Notes: a model not told the origin generated them from the letters alone. DNA of 64,000 nucleotides from Desmodus rotundus (GCF_022682495.2 NC_071391.1:10205680-10269679); one strand, 5' to 3'; shown: positions 34,726 through 48,814, counted from the stretch's first letter. Program-made: numbers and translations.

Positions 34726-37700
34726 TTCCTCAAAGGGCAGGGAACACATATCCAGAGTCAGAGATGATTTCTGGCCATATGAGTAAGGGAAGAGAGCAGC
34801 CCACGTGACCAGCCTCATATTTAGTCTGGGGAGCCTGCCTCATGTCACCTCTTCCATGAAGGGGACCAACTGCTCTTTCAAACAGGAAGGAAGCAACCAG
34901 GAATTTCACAAGTTTTGATCTCCCTTTGCAACAGGCTCCCAACGCAACCCTCCTCTTCCCTACCAGCATCAGCAGAGACAGGCTGGAGCAAAGCTGTCCC
35001 CTCTGCAGCAGGCAGCCTGCCAGGTGTAGCCTTTTGTGGGGGACAGAGGACACTTCAAGAGCTGGAGGAACCCTGCCATTTTGAGGACAGCTGACAGCAT
35101 GAGTTAGGGACTTTGTGTGACCGTCTCAATCCTCATCCCCCATTTGCAGATGAGGCAAGTCAGGCTGTGAGTGGCACATGGTGTCCAAGATCATCCAGTT
35201 AGCGTTGTGCAGCTGGTATTTTAACTCAGGGTTGTCTTCCTACTGGGGTCAGGTGCACTGCAGGTGTTCCCTTCTCTTCACATTCACTCTTTCATGAGAA
35301 ATGCATGGTGGTCGTGAGACGGATCAGAAAACACAGAGCTGCGTGAAGAAGAAGTCCCACCCGTGAGAAACAGCTGTAGTTCACACGCTGGCACGTGTCC
35401 CCCAGAGTCACATGAACGTGTGCACGGGACACTGGAGATAATTCTGTAAGCCTTTCTGTATGTCATCCAAGAGTTGCCAAGAACGCCATTGTAAGCAGCT
35501 GCTCATGACGCACCCCATGGCCATATCACAGATGGTTTATCACCAGCCCACCCGTCCTGGCGGGGGTCCCCTTCTCATACAAGTTGGGGCACTGTGTCCC
35601 CACTCTGCTGCTGATCCCCTCTGCTGCCTGAGCAGGGGTCCCAGATGACAGTGAACCATGAGAGCCTCTGTGGTCAGCAGATGGGAGAACATCTGCTGAG
35701 ATAATCGAGTCCAGGGGGCCAGCTGTTGCCAAAGAGCCACTTTGGAAGTTTCTAGGGACTGACAATGCACCCATTAATCATTGTTGGTTAATCTACTCTT
35801 TAGCTGAAGGTGTTGGCTGCTGGCTTCCCAGGGTCCCTGGACCCTCATCCCCAAGTTGGAAGCTTTGGCAGGACTCCACTGGGTATTCCTGGAGTCCCTT
35901 TTTCTGCCAGCCCCTCAGAGGCTAGAGGATTCTAGGTGCATTGGGTGTGACTTGGGTACAGCAGGGAGCACATGCTCTAGTATTCTTTGGGAAGGACACT
36001 TCAATGCAGCTCCAAAGCATAGTCCTGGTCCTTTGTTCGGCCATGGGGAGGCCTCAGGTGGGACATTCTGATGGCTTCTGGGCACCCGGCAGGCCCCTGG
36101 CCACAGTGGAGTTACTCACCAGCAGGGAGGGTGATTAAACCCAGGACCACCTCCTAGGTCTTCCAGATGGCACCAGCCCCTCTGCCAGGAGGTTGGACTA
36201 TTTAGTTTCTAACTATAAACATCTGCTCCTTGGCTCCTCCCAGTGTTACCTCCTAGGCCTTAACGTGGACTCCAAGGTAGGTGCAACAAAGGGTCTGGGC
36301 TTGGCGGACACCGACCAGCTCTGTGACCTTGAAGAAACCCTTCATCTGGGCAGCCTCAGTTTCCTCTCCTGGAAGAGTGGGAAGAGGTAGCACGTGGCCT
36401 GTGGGGAGGACCAGAGAGAAGCTTTGGGAATAAAAGGTAGAGGCAGCTTGGGCTGTGAAGTTGGACTGCCCAACACCAACTCCCAGCTCTTCCCCATGCA
36501 GGCTGTGGCACTTAGGTGCCTCAGCTTCTTCATCTGCAAAACGGGAATAACAACAGGGATACATCATGGAGCTGTGAGGACTGGGTGAGTTAATGAACCT
36601 AAGGCACCACAAACCTGACACATGGCCCTGGGGGCAGGCAGCAGGAATGTGTGTGGGTGGATGTAGCTACAGGTATTGTTGGGAACAGCTGTGATGGCCT
36701 GGGGGAGAGCAGAGCAAGGTGTGCCCACATTTCCCTCCTGGTGCCTGCTGTGGCCTTGGTTCAAGACAGAAACCACCCTGCAAGCATTTGCCCAAGGTTG
36801 CTTCTGCCTGATCAAGTGGCACAGGTTGTCTTGTGCTGTTTAGAATGGGCAATCTTCAAAGGCAAAAATACCCAGTGTTAAGCCAAAGTCAGTGGTAGAC
36901 ATCAATCTTCCTGTTCAGTTTTAGTGCCACTCTTAGTTTTCCCAGCAGTCCATGCAGACAGTCCATGAGCACAGACATGTCAATCACCGGGGCCAGGGCT
37001 GTGTGTTCCTGGTGGAGCCAGGGGTGTGGGTGCAGAGAGGGCTGAGGCACCTTGGTTCTCACCTTCTCAGGCTGCATGCCCTTGAATGAGTCTAGCTTCT
37101 CAGTGCCACGTTCGCTCACCTGAGATGGGGTTAGGGTGCCCACCTCTGAGAGAGAGGAGGATAATTGAGTCCACACATGAAAAGTGCTTGGTCCTGGCAC
37201 ACAGTAGGTCCTTAACTAACAGCAGCTATTAATATTTATTATAAACACAAAATCACATTAAAAGTGAAGTTGATATTTAAAGTGAACTGGTTTTATTTTC
37301 CTTGCTTGGAAGGTACCCTTCCCAACCATAGGTAACTCCCACAGTTCCTTCTGCTCCCAGTTCAGATCTCTCTTCCTTCCTTCTGGCCTGTTAACCTAGT
37401 AACAGGGTTTCAAAGCACCAGGTACCTCTCCCTGATAGAGCTTGTCACAGTGGCAGTTTACATATGATTTCAACAAATCAGGGTCTTGCATTAGGCCTGG
37501 AAGTCCATGTGGGCTGTGACTGTACCCTTTATTACCCACTGTATCTCCAGTGCTCCTTCTTTCAAGGAAAAAAAGGGAAGAAAAAGGAAGGAAGTAAAGA
37601 AGGAAGGAAGGAAGTGAAGGTGCTTTTTTAACCCGCTGCCACCCTGAGATTTCTGGGCGCACACTCAGAGGGGCTTGCTTGCAGAAACTTCAGGCTGACC

Positions 37701-40700
37701 TGAGCCAGGAGGCCTTGTGGAAGGTTGGCATTTCTTGCGTAGAGATGGAAGGATGGTCAGTTTGAGTCAGAATGCTGTCCCTTCACACCTGGCCAAGAGA
37801 GGATGGATGATGTAGGAGGAAGACCTGAAGCTACCTAGCGCCCTCCTGCGTGGGCACCCTCAGCCCTCTGGAGGAGTCTTCCTGTGTTCTGGCAGAAGCT
37901 GCCTCAGGGGTGGTGTGTGTGGCCAGCCTGGTGCTGAGAGCAGCGTACCAGCAAGCCCATCCACCACTCACCATGGCCAGCCCGCCTTTCCCCTCATTCC
38001 ACCAGCTCCTGCCAAGTGGGTGAATCAGCTGAAGTGCTTGGGCACAAACCTCCCTGCTGTGTCTGTGTGTACCCCGTGCCTGGGTTCTTCCCACTGATGG
38101 AACCTCCAATCTCATCTCTGAGTTTCCAGCTGCAGGGAGCAGAGTTATAACTCCAAGTACTCATGACTTGGGTCCTCTTGGTGGGGGCTGAGAATTGTCC
38201 CATGCAGGGATGGGTATGTAGAAAATGCTCAGAAAATCTCTCCTTGTGGGTGACAGATGAGTTTCAAGCTCCACCAATTGCTAGGATGTGAAATTTGGAG
38301 CATCACTTCACTCTTCTGAGCTTCCCCCTGTCTGTTCCTGGAATGGGGATAACACTGAGAAGTGTTTCTTTACTTAGAACTTACCACATGTCAGGCGCTT
38401 AGTAGATTGTTGCACAACCAGCTTCTTGGTTCACCTTCACCAAACCGTGTGAGGTGTCATCCTTAACTTAACTTGCATGGGGCCACCAGAGCCTGGGAGA
38501 TGAGGTGCCTGCCTAGCAGGCCCGGTCCTGGGTGACAGAGCCAGGAATGGAGCCAGGGTCCTCTTAATTCCAGGAAGCACATTCTTCATGCCTCCACGTT
38601 GTCACCTGCACCAGTAACTTCGGGTCCGGGGGAGTGCTCTGTGTGTTGATTCTGCACATGGGAAGGGAGGTGTGGAGGGTTAGAATGCTCTCCACTCAAA
38701 TCCTTTGGTGCTTTGGTGCTTACCTGGCAGTAACATAACCAGTTTGAGCCTCAGTGTTTTTGTCTCTAATTTACAGATGACAATGGTACTTGCCTCCTAG
38801 AGGTGCTGAGAAGATTAAATGATATGGAGCACCACAGATATTGAACACAGAGAAAGTGCTTCCTCGTATTAACTGCCTCTGTTATTGTATGAAAATTGTA
38901 GTCTGAGATCGCATTTCAGGGTGTATTTGCTCAGCTCAACCTGTGGCAATCTAAAATAAGAATCACTTTCTTCCATCATTCAATCATCTGCAGGATATCA
39001 GAGCATGTTCTTTTGACCATGAGGGTTCTGCAGAGGAAACGTTGGCTGCCTCTGGTCCATGATCCTGTGGGGATGGGGCACCGTGGGGAGGCAGGTAAAC
39101 CCCCTTACTCTTGGGTTCATTGTGGGGTTAAGGACTGCAACCCAGTTGGAGATGAGGGATCTCAATCATAGAGAAGGAAAAGGCATTCTGGATCTTGTCC
39201 CCACCAGGGAGGTGACAGGAAGTCCAGGGTCCATGGCCAAAGCCCTTTTTGCCTGGGACTCCTCAAATTCTGAGAATTAAAGATGGGACCAGGGCTGCAG
39301 AGGGAGGCAAGTAAAGAATTTTAGTGTTTTGAGTGTGGCCCAGCTCGGAGAAGCTACTTACTCAAGGTTGCACACTCAGTTGAGAAAGAGATAGAAATCA
39401 AACGGGGCCGACTGTAGCTGTGCCACGGCCGGCTGCTGATTTCAGAGAGGGCAGAGTTCTGGAACGCTGTGCTGGGTCAGCCTCGCACTGGCTGCTGTGC
39501 AGGGTGTGGCCGAAGTAGATGTGTCCCCCTTGCCCTCTACTTCACATCCTGATGGAGGAAGGCACCACTTCCCTTTATTTGGTTATGCATAAAAAACGAA
39601 GAAGAAAATTTTGCATCTATTGAGCCTTTACCAGGTGCCAGGCTCTGTGCTAAGTGGTGGGTGGACTTTATCTTGTCCCTCATAAATCTGTTGGAGGGTG
39701 TGTGTGTGACTGAAGTGTGACTTCCGATCCCTAAGAATCCCCTCTGGGCATTAATGCCAAGAAGGGGGAAGAAGGCGGGGTCTGCAGGTAGTATTCTGTG
39801 TCCCGACCCGGGCAGGGTTACTTGGCTGCATTCATTCTGAGTAAATTCCTTGAGCAGTCCATGTGCTTTACCGGATGCGTGTTAGGCATCCACAGAAAAA
39901 GATCTTGAAATGTAAAATTAATGAAATAAAAGGACTCGCCTCACATCCCCAAATATGGGCTTTCCCCTCTTCAACAAGGTGCTAACTAAGCTTCGTGAAA
40001 CTAAGCTCCTGTCTTTACAATGGAATCCCTGGGGCTCCTGGCACCGTGCAAGCACACAGCAGGAGCACACTGGAGACTCAGTGCTCACTTGTGGAGAAGG
40101 GTCACACTTCCAGTCCTGGTTTCCTCACAAGGCCACCCCGGCCCCTGTGCCAGGCAGTGTCTTGAGAACTTTACTGGAGCCCATCTCCTTAGAAGTAGGT
40201 TCTGTCCTTAGCCTCGGTTCACAGATGGAAAACTGAGCCATGGAGGGACGGACTCTGGGACTTGTCATTCATTTGCATCACACTACACTGCCTCTCCAGA
40301 CAGTGAGTGAGAAGCACCCTCTACCTTCTGTGGGACTGGACTGAATCCTGAGACAAGAGGCAGAGTTTGAAACCCCTAGGAACACAGACACAAAGAGTAA
40401 GCCAGACAGTTGGAGGTTCACAGATGCTGAAATCATCAGCATCCTTGCATAGATTGCCTGGGGGTAATGTAGACACCACTGTGGTCTTCAAAGCCATTGA
40501 ACTATCTTTGACTGGGATTTGAGTGCAAAGAAACCAGGGTGGAAGGGACAAGCTGTAGAGAAGGGAGGTGAGTGAGAGGAGGCAGAGGAAAGGCAGCCAT
40601 GGGCATGGGGGCTGAGGAGCTGGAAGACACGCAGTGAGGCCTGTTTCTGACTTCTGTGTGATCTGGGCAACTTGTTCAGGCTCTCTGAGATCCCCATTTC

Positions 40701-42500
40701 CTCACGCGTAACACAGGGCTGTTCAAATGAAACAGTGTGTGTAAAACTGGTAGTGGGGCTTGCTCTTGAGAGCCACTGACCCTGTTGGTCATTGAAACCA
40801 GGAGTGATGGGGTGCCTCTGCTCTGGGCCACAGGAGGGAGGAGAACCATGGGGAAGGGGTCTAGCCCTCCCCACACTTCTGCTAGGGTGGCTCAAGTTTT
40901 AAATTGCAGACCAAAAATTTGGGCCCCAGAATTGGCCAATGCCCCCCTGCCCCCAGCACCCATGTCAGGTTGATAAGCTGAGGGTCTGGTCCGTTGGGCC
41001 AGAGAGATAACAGCCCAGGCCGTTAGTTACTCTGCAATGAGGCCCAGCAGAGGGCCCCTCTTGGATACTTCTCCATTTGCAGGTGCCCTTGGGGAGCAGA
41101 GAGAGGAAGGAGCCCAAGCCTTTTCCCCTCTGAGCTACCTGTCCTTGGTGCCCTGAGCCCTGGAGGTCTGGGCTGGGGTCTGAAGAAGAAGTAGGCACTG
41201 CCCAGCGAGAATGTCACAGAGTTGAGTCACCTACCCTGGCAAGGCCAGTAGCTCCTGGTGGAGATATCTGGAAGTCAGGGCTCCACAGCTGCAGGGGTGT
41301 TTTCGGACTGCATTGCGCTTGGCTGGAGCTCGGGTGATGAGAGATTTGATATTTTGTTCATCACAGATTTTTTGCATTTATTTTGATTTTTCAGAAAGAT
41401 TGCATTAAAGTGTTTATCTTGACTACTGAATTCTTTATTGCCCACTTAAAATTAGCTCCTGAAGTGAGTGCCTCACTCTGTTCCCCCAGTCCTGATCCTG
41501 GTGGCAACAGAGAGCTGGTGGGAGCTGAGTAGTAGTGGTGTGGGGGGCGGGGGGGGCGAGTGGCCCACAGGGTGTGTGAATGATTCTGCACGAAGCTTTC
41601 CAGTCTAGCTGTGGCCTCTTGGCCCAGAGATCTGTCTTGAAGTTGAACAGAGTGGCCTATTCTAGATTAGTGACCCTCAACTGTGGCAACTTTGCTCCCC
41701 AGAGGGCATCTGGGAATAGGTGGAGATGTCCTCAATTGTCTTTGGGGGACAATCGGATTGACTGGGTGGAGCTGCCTGTGACGTCTATTGACATCTATTG
41801 TCACACTTTCTAAAGTGCAGACGACAGCCTCCCACGTCAAAGACGTATTTGACTGCAGATGGGAATAGTGCAAAGGCCGGGAACCTGGATCCTGATCCGT
41901 AGCATGGAAGAAAGAGCACAAGTTTTCACATGTTCAGGATGAAACAAGAGGGAGAAGAAGAGTGAGAAAGAGAAGGAGAGGGAGGACAGGAAGGAGGGTG
42001 TGGGAAGAACAGGAGAAGCGGGAGACGGGGGCAGGGAGGTTTGGGAGCCTAAAAAGACTTAGTAATCTCAGGCTCCCCACTTCCTGTGCAACCTTGGCAA
42101 GTGGCTTTCCCTCTCGGAATCTCATTTTTCACACCTGTGAAGTGAGGACCTCATGCATTCTCATGGGAACCAGGTGAAGGTAGGATTCTGGGATGGGATG
42201 CATATAAAATCCCTGGTCTAGACAACCACTCAGGAGAGTGAGGCTCCCTTTGCTCCCTCCCTCTCTCCCTCCCTCAGGGTCCTTTAGCATCCTGTGATCC
42301 TCCACTTTATTTGCTGGGGTATTGACCAGAGGCAGGCTGATGCAGGGTAAAGGCTGGGGCCCATTTAGGTGCCAATATTAAGTATGTCTGGGCAGTAGAC
42401 ATCTGGGGTCTTCTCCAGCACCTGGCTGTTTGGACACCCATATGTGTCAGTAGGCCCTGGGAGGCAGGTCCCTGTAGTCCCAGCAGAGAGCAGGTGAGAG
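34726..42500. other. Gene-free left arm of unit 2
   Basis: Counterpart of the unit 1 arm. It has an empty L1 target near 41425, MIR-like pieces near 36435-36605 and 38690-38880, and a GGAA tract near 37570-37620. No exons were recognised. Confidence 0.5.
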
Positions 42501-42502
42501 AA

Positions 42503-42595
42503 TTGAGCAAATGTCTTATCAGCTCCACTGTCCAGCACCCCAGCCTGGGGCAATTATTCAGGTGTCTTCCCACTTCCCCAAAAGCCCAGTATAAG
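42503..42595 (+). promoter_or_regulatory. PRG promoter, unit 2: C/EBP-GATA pair and TATA box
   Basis: TTGAGCAAAT (42503-42512), reverse GATA TTATCA (42516-42521) and TATAAG (42590-42595) keep the spacing found in unit 1. The two genes should therefore be expressed in the same lineage unless distal elements differ. Confidence 0.55.
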
Positions 42596-42620
42596 GGCTG
42601 CCTTGGGTGCCCAGCAGCCA

Positions 42621-42655
42621 GAGACACTGAGAGTGGAAGTGCAGACTCTTGCAAG
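42621..42655 (+). other. Likely non-coding exon 1 of unit 2 PRG gene
   Basis: Ends in GCAAG before the donor GTGAGT at 42656. Same inference and same uncertainty about the start as for 24690-24724. Confidence 0.45.
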
Positions 42656-43091
42656 GTGAGTGGTTCCCTGGTGTCCCAGGGAGGGTGGGTCCGCAACTTG
42701 GGAGAGGGCAGAAGCCTGTATGGCTTGTCCTTAGGACAGTGATGGCCACTCTCCTTTCCCTCCTCCCCCAGTGTGAGTGAAGGTGGCTCTGACCCTGAGC
42801 GGACCTGCTCTTGCAGGGACAAGGGTCTGGGCTGAGTGCTGTCCCAGGGACAGTGATGGAGCTCTCAGGTAGAAGGGACTTTTATACTTGAGCTGACTCC
42901 CCCACATGCTTTTTGTGAGTCTCAGGTTAGGGTCTGCGTCTTGGGGGAGAAGGAAGCTCTCTAGTTTCTCCTTTAATCAACTAATTAAACAAACCATTGC
43001 ATCTCTGTTGAGTGACAGGGCTGTGCAGACACACAGGACATCCTCAAGGGGGGAAAGTGGTGCTGTGTCCCTGTCACAAGACTGAGTGGAT

Positions 43092-46000
43092 ATGAAACAC
43101 CCCCTACTCCTGCCCCTTCTTCTGCTGGGGACTGTTGCTGCTTTTCATCTGGGTAAGTCCTCCCCTTCCTTCCCATCCAGATTTATCTTTTCTCCTCTTT
43201 CCTGCACCTTTGTGGCTGTCTCGGGGCTAGGGTCACAGCTTTGCTTCTTCAGTTGACCCAGCTTTTCTCTGGTAAGATTTCCCCTGGGCTCAGAACTGTG
43301 ACCTTAACTTTTTGTCAGGCTCCTTCCCAAGGTAAAAACCACTCACCTGTGAAGATGAAGGGCTTCCTCTTCCACCCGACCCCTGAAATACACACGTGTG
43401 TCAGCCAGCATCAGGGTCTCACGCACTTGTGTGAGTTCTCACCTCACCCAACACAGAGGAGATCCTTCCAGTCTTGACTCCAGACCACAGCTGTAGGGAG
43501 GCCCCAGTGGGGCTGTGCAGAGCTGTCCATGGTCCCGGAGGAAGGCAGAACCCCACCTGATGGCAGGTTACTTCTTCTTCCCAGAGAATCGTGCTCCCCA
43601 CCTGGACAGCCGAGAAACACAGGCAGACCTGAGCCAGGGTCTGGAAGGTTCAGGGGATCAAGAGGGAGAGTTGGCCCTGACTGAAGAGGAGATTCAGTCA
43701 AAAGAAGCACAGGTGGAGGCTTCCAGCTACCAAAATGACTTTGAGGAGGAGAAGGCTGTGAAATTGGACCCAAGTGCCCTAGACAACAACTTGCAGTGCC
43801 CCAGGACAGAGGACACAGTTGAAATAGTGGGCAGTCCCGGGTGCAAGACCTGCCGCTACATCTTGGTGCGGACCCCCCAGGCCTTTACATATGCTCAGGT
43901 AAGTATCAGAGGCTACTGTGGAAGGAGGATCAGTGGGAGGATAAGAGAGTGGATTCAAACTTCTGTTCCCTATTCATTCCGACTAGTGGTTCTGAATGTC
44001 TACGTGCATCAGGCTCTCCTAAAGTTTGCATTAATAATAAAGTCCCAGGTGATGATGGTATTTTTGGTAGGAGACAGCACTTGAAAATCACTGATTGGAC
44101 AGAAGGTTTGGTATTCTGTGGTAAACCTTGGCCATTCCTGTCATTGGCCGTGTTACCTAGGCAAGTCACATCAACATTTCAGAGCTTCAGTATTTCTTTT
44201 TTTAGAAAAGTATATTTTACTCATTATGCTATCACAGTTGTCCTGATATTTCCCCTTTTCCCCTTTTCCCCTTTCCACCCAGCACCTGCCACTCCTTCTG
44301 GCAATCCCCACACCATGTTCATATCCATGTGTCATGGGTATCAGTTCTTTGGCTACTCCATTTCCTATGCTGTACTTTACATTACCAGAGCTCTGCTTGA
44401 AATACTTATTTGTACTTCTTAATCCCCTCACCTCTTCATCCATTTCCCCACAAACCCCTCCTATCAGGCAACCATCAAAACGCTCTCTGTATCCATGATT
44501 TGTGTCTGTTCTTGTTTCCTTAGTTTATTTTTTAGATTTAATTGTTGATATGTATGTATTTTTTGCCATTTTATTGTTGGTAGTTTCAATCTTCTTTTTC
44601 TTAAATAAGTCCCTTTAACATTTTATGAAATAATACTCTGGTGATGATGAACTCCTTTAATTTTTCCTTGTTTGGGAAGCTCTTTCTCTGCCCTTCGATT
44701 CTGAATGATAGCTTTGCTGGGTAGGGCAATCTTGGCTGTAGGTCTGTGCTTTTCATGACTTTGAATATTTCTTGCCAATTCCCTCTAGATTGCAAAGTTT
44801 CTTTTGAGAAATCAGCTGAGAGTCTTATGGGACCTCTTCTTAGGTAACTAACTTCTGTTCTCTTGCTGCTTTTAAGATTCTTGCTTTATTGTTAAACTTT
44901 GGCATTTCAGTTATGATATGTCTCAAAATGGGCCTCTTTGTATCCATTTGGTTTGGGACTCTTTGTGCTTCCTGGATTTTCATGTCTATTTCCTTCATCA
45001 AATAAGGAAGTTGTCTTTCATTATTTTTTCAGATAGATTTCCAATTTCGTGCTCTTTCTCTTCTTCTGGCATCCCTATGATGCAAATGTTGGACCTCCTG
45101 AAGTTGTCCCAAAGGCTGTTTATACTATTCTCATTTTTTTGGATTCTCTTTTCTTGTGTTGTCTGATTGGTTGATTTTTGCTTCCTTATATTCCAAATCA
45201 TTGATTTGCTTCTTGGCTTCATCCACTCTACAGTTGTTTCCCTGTAAATTGTTCTCTATTTCATTAGGGTATCATTTATTTCTGCCTGGATCTTTATGCT
45301 ATTGAGGTCCTCACTTAAGTTGCTTTAGCATCCTTATGACCAGTGTTTTGAACTCTGCATGTGATAGGTTGCTTATCTTCTTTCATTTAGCTTTTTTTCT
45401 GGACTTTTGATCTCTTCTTTCATTTGGGCCATGTTTCTTTGTCTCCTTGTTTTGGCAGCCTCCCCATGTTTGTTTCTGTTTTAGGTAGAGCCACTTTGAG
45501 TCTATGTCTTGGTAGTATGGGCTAATGTAGTAGATATCCTGTAGGGTCCAGGGCACAGCCTCCCATTTCACCCAAGCTGGGTACTTGAGGTGTGCCCTTT
45601 GTGTGGGCTGAGTATACCCTCCTCTTGTACTTGAGCCTTGATTACTGTTGGCAGGACAATGGGAGGGATTTAACCAGGCCAGCCAGCTGCAAGGACTGGT
45701 TGTGACCCCTGACCATCAACTCCTAACCTCTGTGGAGCTTCAGTGGTGCAGGGGCAGGGTGGTGGTGCTCAGAGCCTCAGTTTTTTCACTTGTACAATGG
45801 AGATATGTAGGACCAAACTCATAGAGTTTTGGTGAGAATTAAGTAAGATAATACATGGAAAGCATTTGTAATAGTCCCTGGGTCATTGTAAACTGTCAAT
45901 AAATGGTAGCTATGATTATTCCGAGTATTATTATTAATTCCTACAAAAAGATCCTTATGACAGATAAAAGAGCAAGAGATGGGATAGAGGGGGCTAGTAG

Positions 46001-47901
46001 ATCCCTGACTTCTGACGAGACAGGGGATGCAGAGCTCTCTGCTGGAGACTCAGGGACTTGAGAAAAATCTGTGAATTCTCTACCCCACCTTCTTTCTGCT
46101 TCAGAATACTTGCAGAGGGTGCTACAGAGGCAACCTCGTCTCCGTCCACAACCTCGGCATCAATTATCATCTGCAGTGTATGACTGGAGCACTCAACCTA
46201 GGCCAAGTCTGGATTGGAGGCTTTATCTGGGGCTGGGTAAGTGACAGGTCAACTCCCAAATACTGGAAGGTCTCTCTGATTGCCTCAAGGGAGCACCTGC
46301 CTGGCATCAGGCCTCATTCCAGCAGCTGAGGTGACCTTGGTGTGGGTGCTGACTTGTGCTGGCACAGGAGAACCAGTGATTGTACGAATCTCATCTCAAC
46401 TCCATTGCTCAGTGACTTCATGCCTGCAGTATGAAATGTCCCACGACGGGTGTGTTCACACCAAGGAAACTGGCAATTGTTACAAATCAGCGTTCCTCCC
46501 ACACTCTGCCTTCTCATCTTCCCCCAGAGCTGATGGTTAAACACTTGCTGGCACACCACTGGAGTCAGGAGATAGGTTCCATGCTCAGCTTGGTCACTTT
46601 CAGACTGAATGGCTTCCTCATGTCTAACATGGGGTTCTTCTTCTCTCCAAGTGGCTCTGGCTGAGTGGGTAAATAAGTGCCATTATATTTGCTACTCCAG
46701 TGCGGTCCATGGACCAAGCAGTATTGGCATCTTCTGGTAGCTTGTTAGAAAGGCACTATCTTGGGTCCCATCTGTGAGTCCTGAGTCAGGATCTGCCTGT
46801 TAAAAAGACCCACAGGAGATTCGTGTTCACAGAAAAGCCTGAGAGGCCTCCTCTGTGTGATGGCTCTGTTGTCATCGCCTACACATCCTTGGGGACGGGC
46901 CTCTAAGATTTCTGGCTCCTAGCTGGGTGAGCAGTATCCAGAAAGGGATATCAGTGGGCATTTTCTGGAAACTCTGAATTTGTCTCCCTGGACTTCCGCC
47001 TCTCACTGAGTCTATCTCTTTTCTAGTACCACTGCTGGAAGTTTTTCTGGAGTGATGGGAGCTGCTGGAATTATGCAAACTGGGCTGCAGGACAGCCTAA
47101 CTGTGGTGTTGGCCACTGCGTAACTCTGTGCACCAGAGGTGAGGGGGACTGGGCACCAGGGCAAAGGTAAGGGACAGCAAGATGGACTCCTACATACTGT
47201 CCCTTTGAGGTTCCTGAACACACCTTCCCAAACCCACAGCCCCCTTCAACTGGAGAACCAATGTCCAGTCTGTGTGGAGGGCTGAGATGGAGGGTGAAGG
47301 GGTGCCCTGTGTGGGGGCTCTCCATCCTCACAGACAAAGGTCGGCTCAGAGCCTGGGCCTCCATTCCTTTCTCTGCTAAAAGGAAGCCACTGATGTGACA
47401 GATGAGAGTGACAGGTGCGAATGAAAGGTGTGGATGAGAATGAAGGAGAGATGTGGGAACTGGGGATGGCTGAGAGTCAATGTGCCAGCTTTGACTGCGT
47501 GGTTGCCCGACGTGAGGGAGCTCAGTCAGTGCTGAGGCCACGTGTACGGGAGTAAGGTGGCCACAATCCATTCCCATCCCAAGTCTGCACTTGCTGCTGA
47601 GCGTCAGGCCCCTCCTCTGTGAAAGGGGTGTTGGTGATTGACCTGCCCTCTTGAGTGGTTGTGAGGATTCAGTAGGGCCCAGACATGCACTTAGCACACT
47701 GCCTTCTGGGGTGAAGGCCCAATGCCTGGAACTCGTGGCGACATGTGGCCAAGAAAGACAGGCAAGAAAGACATAGGATGAGGGATGGGGCAGGAGACAT
47801 GCTGGGATGGGCAGCTGACCTCGCTGTGCTCTCTACCTCCAGGGGGTCAGTGGCGACGAGCACCTTGCCTCACAGCTCTGCCCTTCATCTGCTCGGTCTA
47901 A
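43092..47901 (+). CDS. PRG3: Eosinophil major basic protein homologue, weakly basic paralogue (unit 2)
   Basis: Coding exons: 43092-43152, 43585-43898, 46105-46236, 47027-47138, 47843-47901. Exon lengths are identical to unit 1 (61, 314, 132, 112, 59) and give 225 residues. The signal peptide is unchanged. The propiece (residues 21-108) has 22 acidic and 6 basic residues. The mature domain (109-225) has 7 Arg, 1 Lys and 1 Asp, and gains Trp and Phe, for example GGFIWGWYHCWKFFW in exons 3-4. Family marks TCRYILVR, QVWIGG, NYANWAAGQP and LPFICS are kept, so it should still fold as a C-type-lectin-like domain. PRG3 (MBP2) is known as the less cationic partner of PRG2, and the position nearer P2RX3 fits that order. 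All splice sites are canonical (exon 2 donor CAG|GTAAGT). No stop or frameshift was seen, so both copies look functional. Confidence 0.88.
43980..44095 (+). mobile_element. MER5A-type remnant (unit 2 intron 2)
   Basis: 'agtggttctgaatgtctacg' and 'gcacttgaaaatcactgatt' match the ends of the unit 1 copy at 26050-26205, with indels. It is part of the diverged core of the duplication. Confidence 0.5.
44197..45775 (-). mobile_element. HAL1 (half-L1) in intron 2, unit 2 copy
   Basis: Same antisense half-L1 at the same target as 26302-27866. The duplication is decayed here (TTCAGTATTTC at 44186-44196; CTCAGTTTTTTC at 45776-45787). ORF1 pieces remain in minus frames 44601-44795 and 44998-45222. By eye it is only about 80-85% identical to the unit 1 copy, far less than the flanks. 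Confidence 0.85.
46700..46835 (-). mobile_element. MER5A remnant (unit 2 intron 3)
   Basis: Near-identical counterpart of 28790-28925. It marks the return to high identity downstream of exon 3. Confidence 0.65.
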
Positions 47902-48002
47902 ACCAGTGGCCTGGAGATCCTGCCTCAGAGCCTTCTGCTTGCACCCCTCCTGGCTGTCCCCACCCACCCTGGGCCCTGGCTGGGCCTCCAGCCTCTGCTG
48001 TT

Positions 48003-48008
48003 CATAAA
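48003..48008 (+). promoter_or_regulatory. Polyadenylation signal variant, unit 2 PRG
   Basis: CATAAA lies about 100 bases after the stop codon, as in unit 1. Confidence 0.45.
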
Positions 48009-48455
48009 ACCAGGTTTCCCACCCCATTTCCTGACTCTTGTCTCTTCATTGCTCCTTTGGAGGACTCCCGGGGCTGGAAAGCCTGGAAGCCCTCGCTCCT
48101 GCAGGGTGGGGCTTTGAGGGAAGTAAAAGGTGGCAGCCTGCCCTGCCAGGGTAGGTGATGACAGAGATGGGGCCGGGCAGCATGCTTGGAATGGGGTTAC
48201 TGAGGTGTTTCGCTGCAGCGCCACCTGGGGGCGGAGACTGGATTAGGTGGCTCTCCGGGTCTCTCTGTCAGCGCTGGCTGGGGGATTCCACCCCACCCCC
48301 TCCCCAATGGGCGAAGGTTCTCATGGGGTGGGAGTTGGGGAGCTGGCCCTCCTGCTTTGTTTGCGTCTCTGTGGGTTTCGGGATGGGGTGGGAGTGGGGC
48401 GGCTCTCCAAAAGGAGGGTGATGACACTGATTCGAGAACTGGAGGAGTGTTAAAA

Positions 48456-48770
48456 ACAAAATTCAGCTGAGTGCATTTTAAGAGGAAATTGGCTTTATTC
48501 AATGATTCATGAATCAGGCAGCGTCCCATCCAGCAAATAGAAAGGAGCGCTGAGGAGCTGTACAAAACGGAAGGCTTTTGTAGGCCGAAGGGAACAGAAG
48601 GAGTGTTCTAGCAAAGAATGGATTGTTCAGGTGAGGCCACCTTCCTTTGGAAGTGGTCTGTCAAGAGGATTACCTCACTCGTTCTGAGCAGGTAGTTGCA
48701 CATTGACTGGTTAAAGGCAACATTCCTGGGAGAGGCTGAGACTGCAGTTAGGTTCTGTAGTCAGTTTTGG
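48456..48770. mobile_element. Old LTR-like repeat (unit 2 copy)
   Basis: Counterpart of 30505-30820. The two are copies made by the segmental duplication, not the two ends of one provirus. Confidence 0.4.
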
Positions 48771-48814
48771 TTTGGGCGGCCTAGCACAGGTGACTCTGTT
48801 TGGGGCCTGTGATT

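Noticed and set aside
30505..48770. The two LTR-like blocks (30505-30820 and 48456-48770) as ends of one provirus
   Set aside because: They are at equivalent places in the two tandem units, and what lies between is the duplicated arm, not viral genes.
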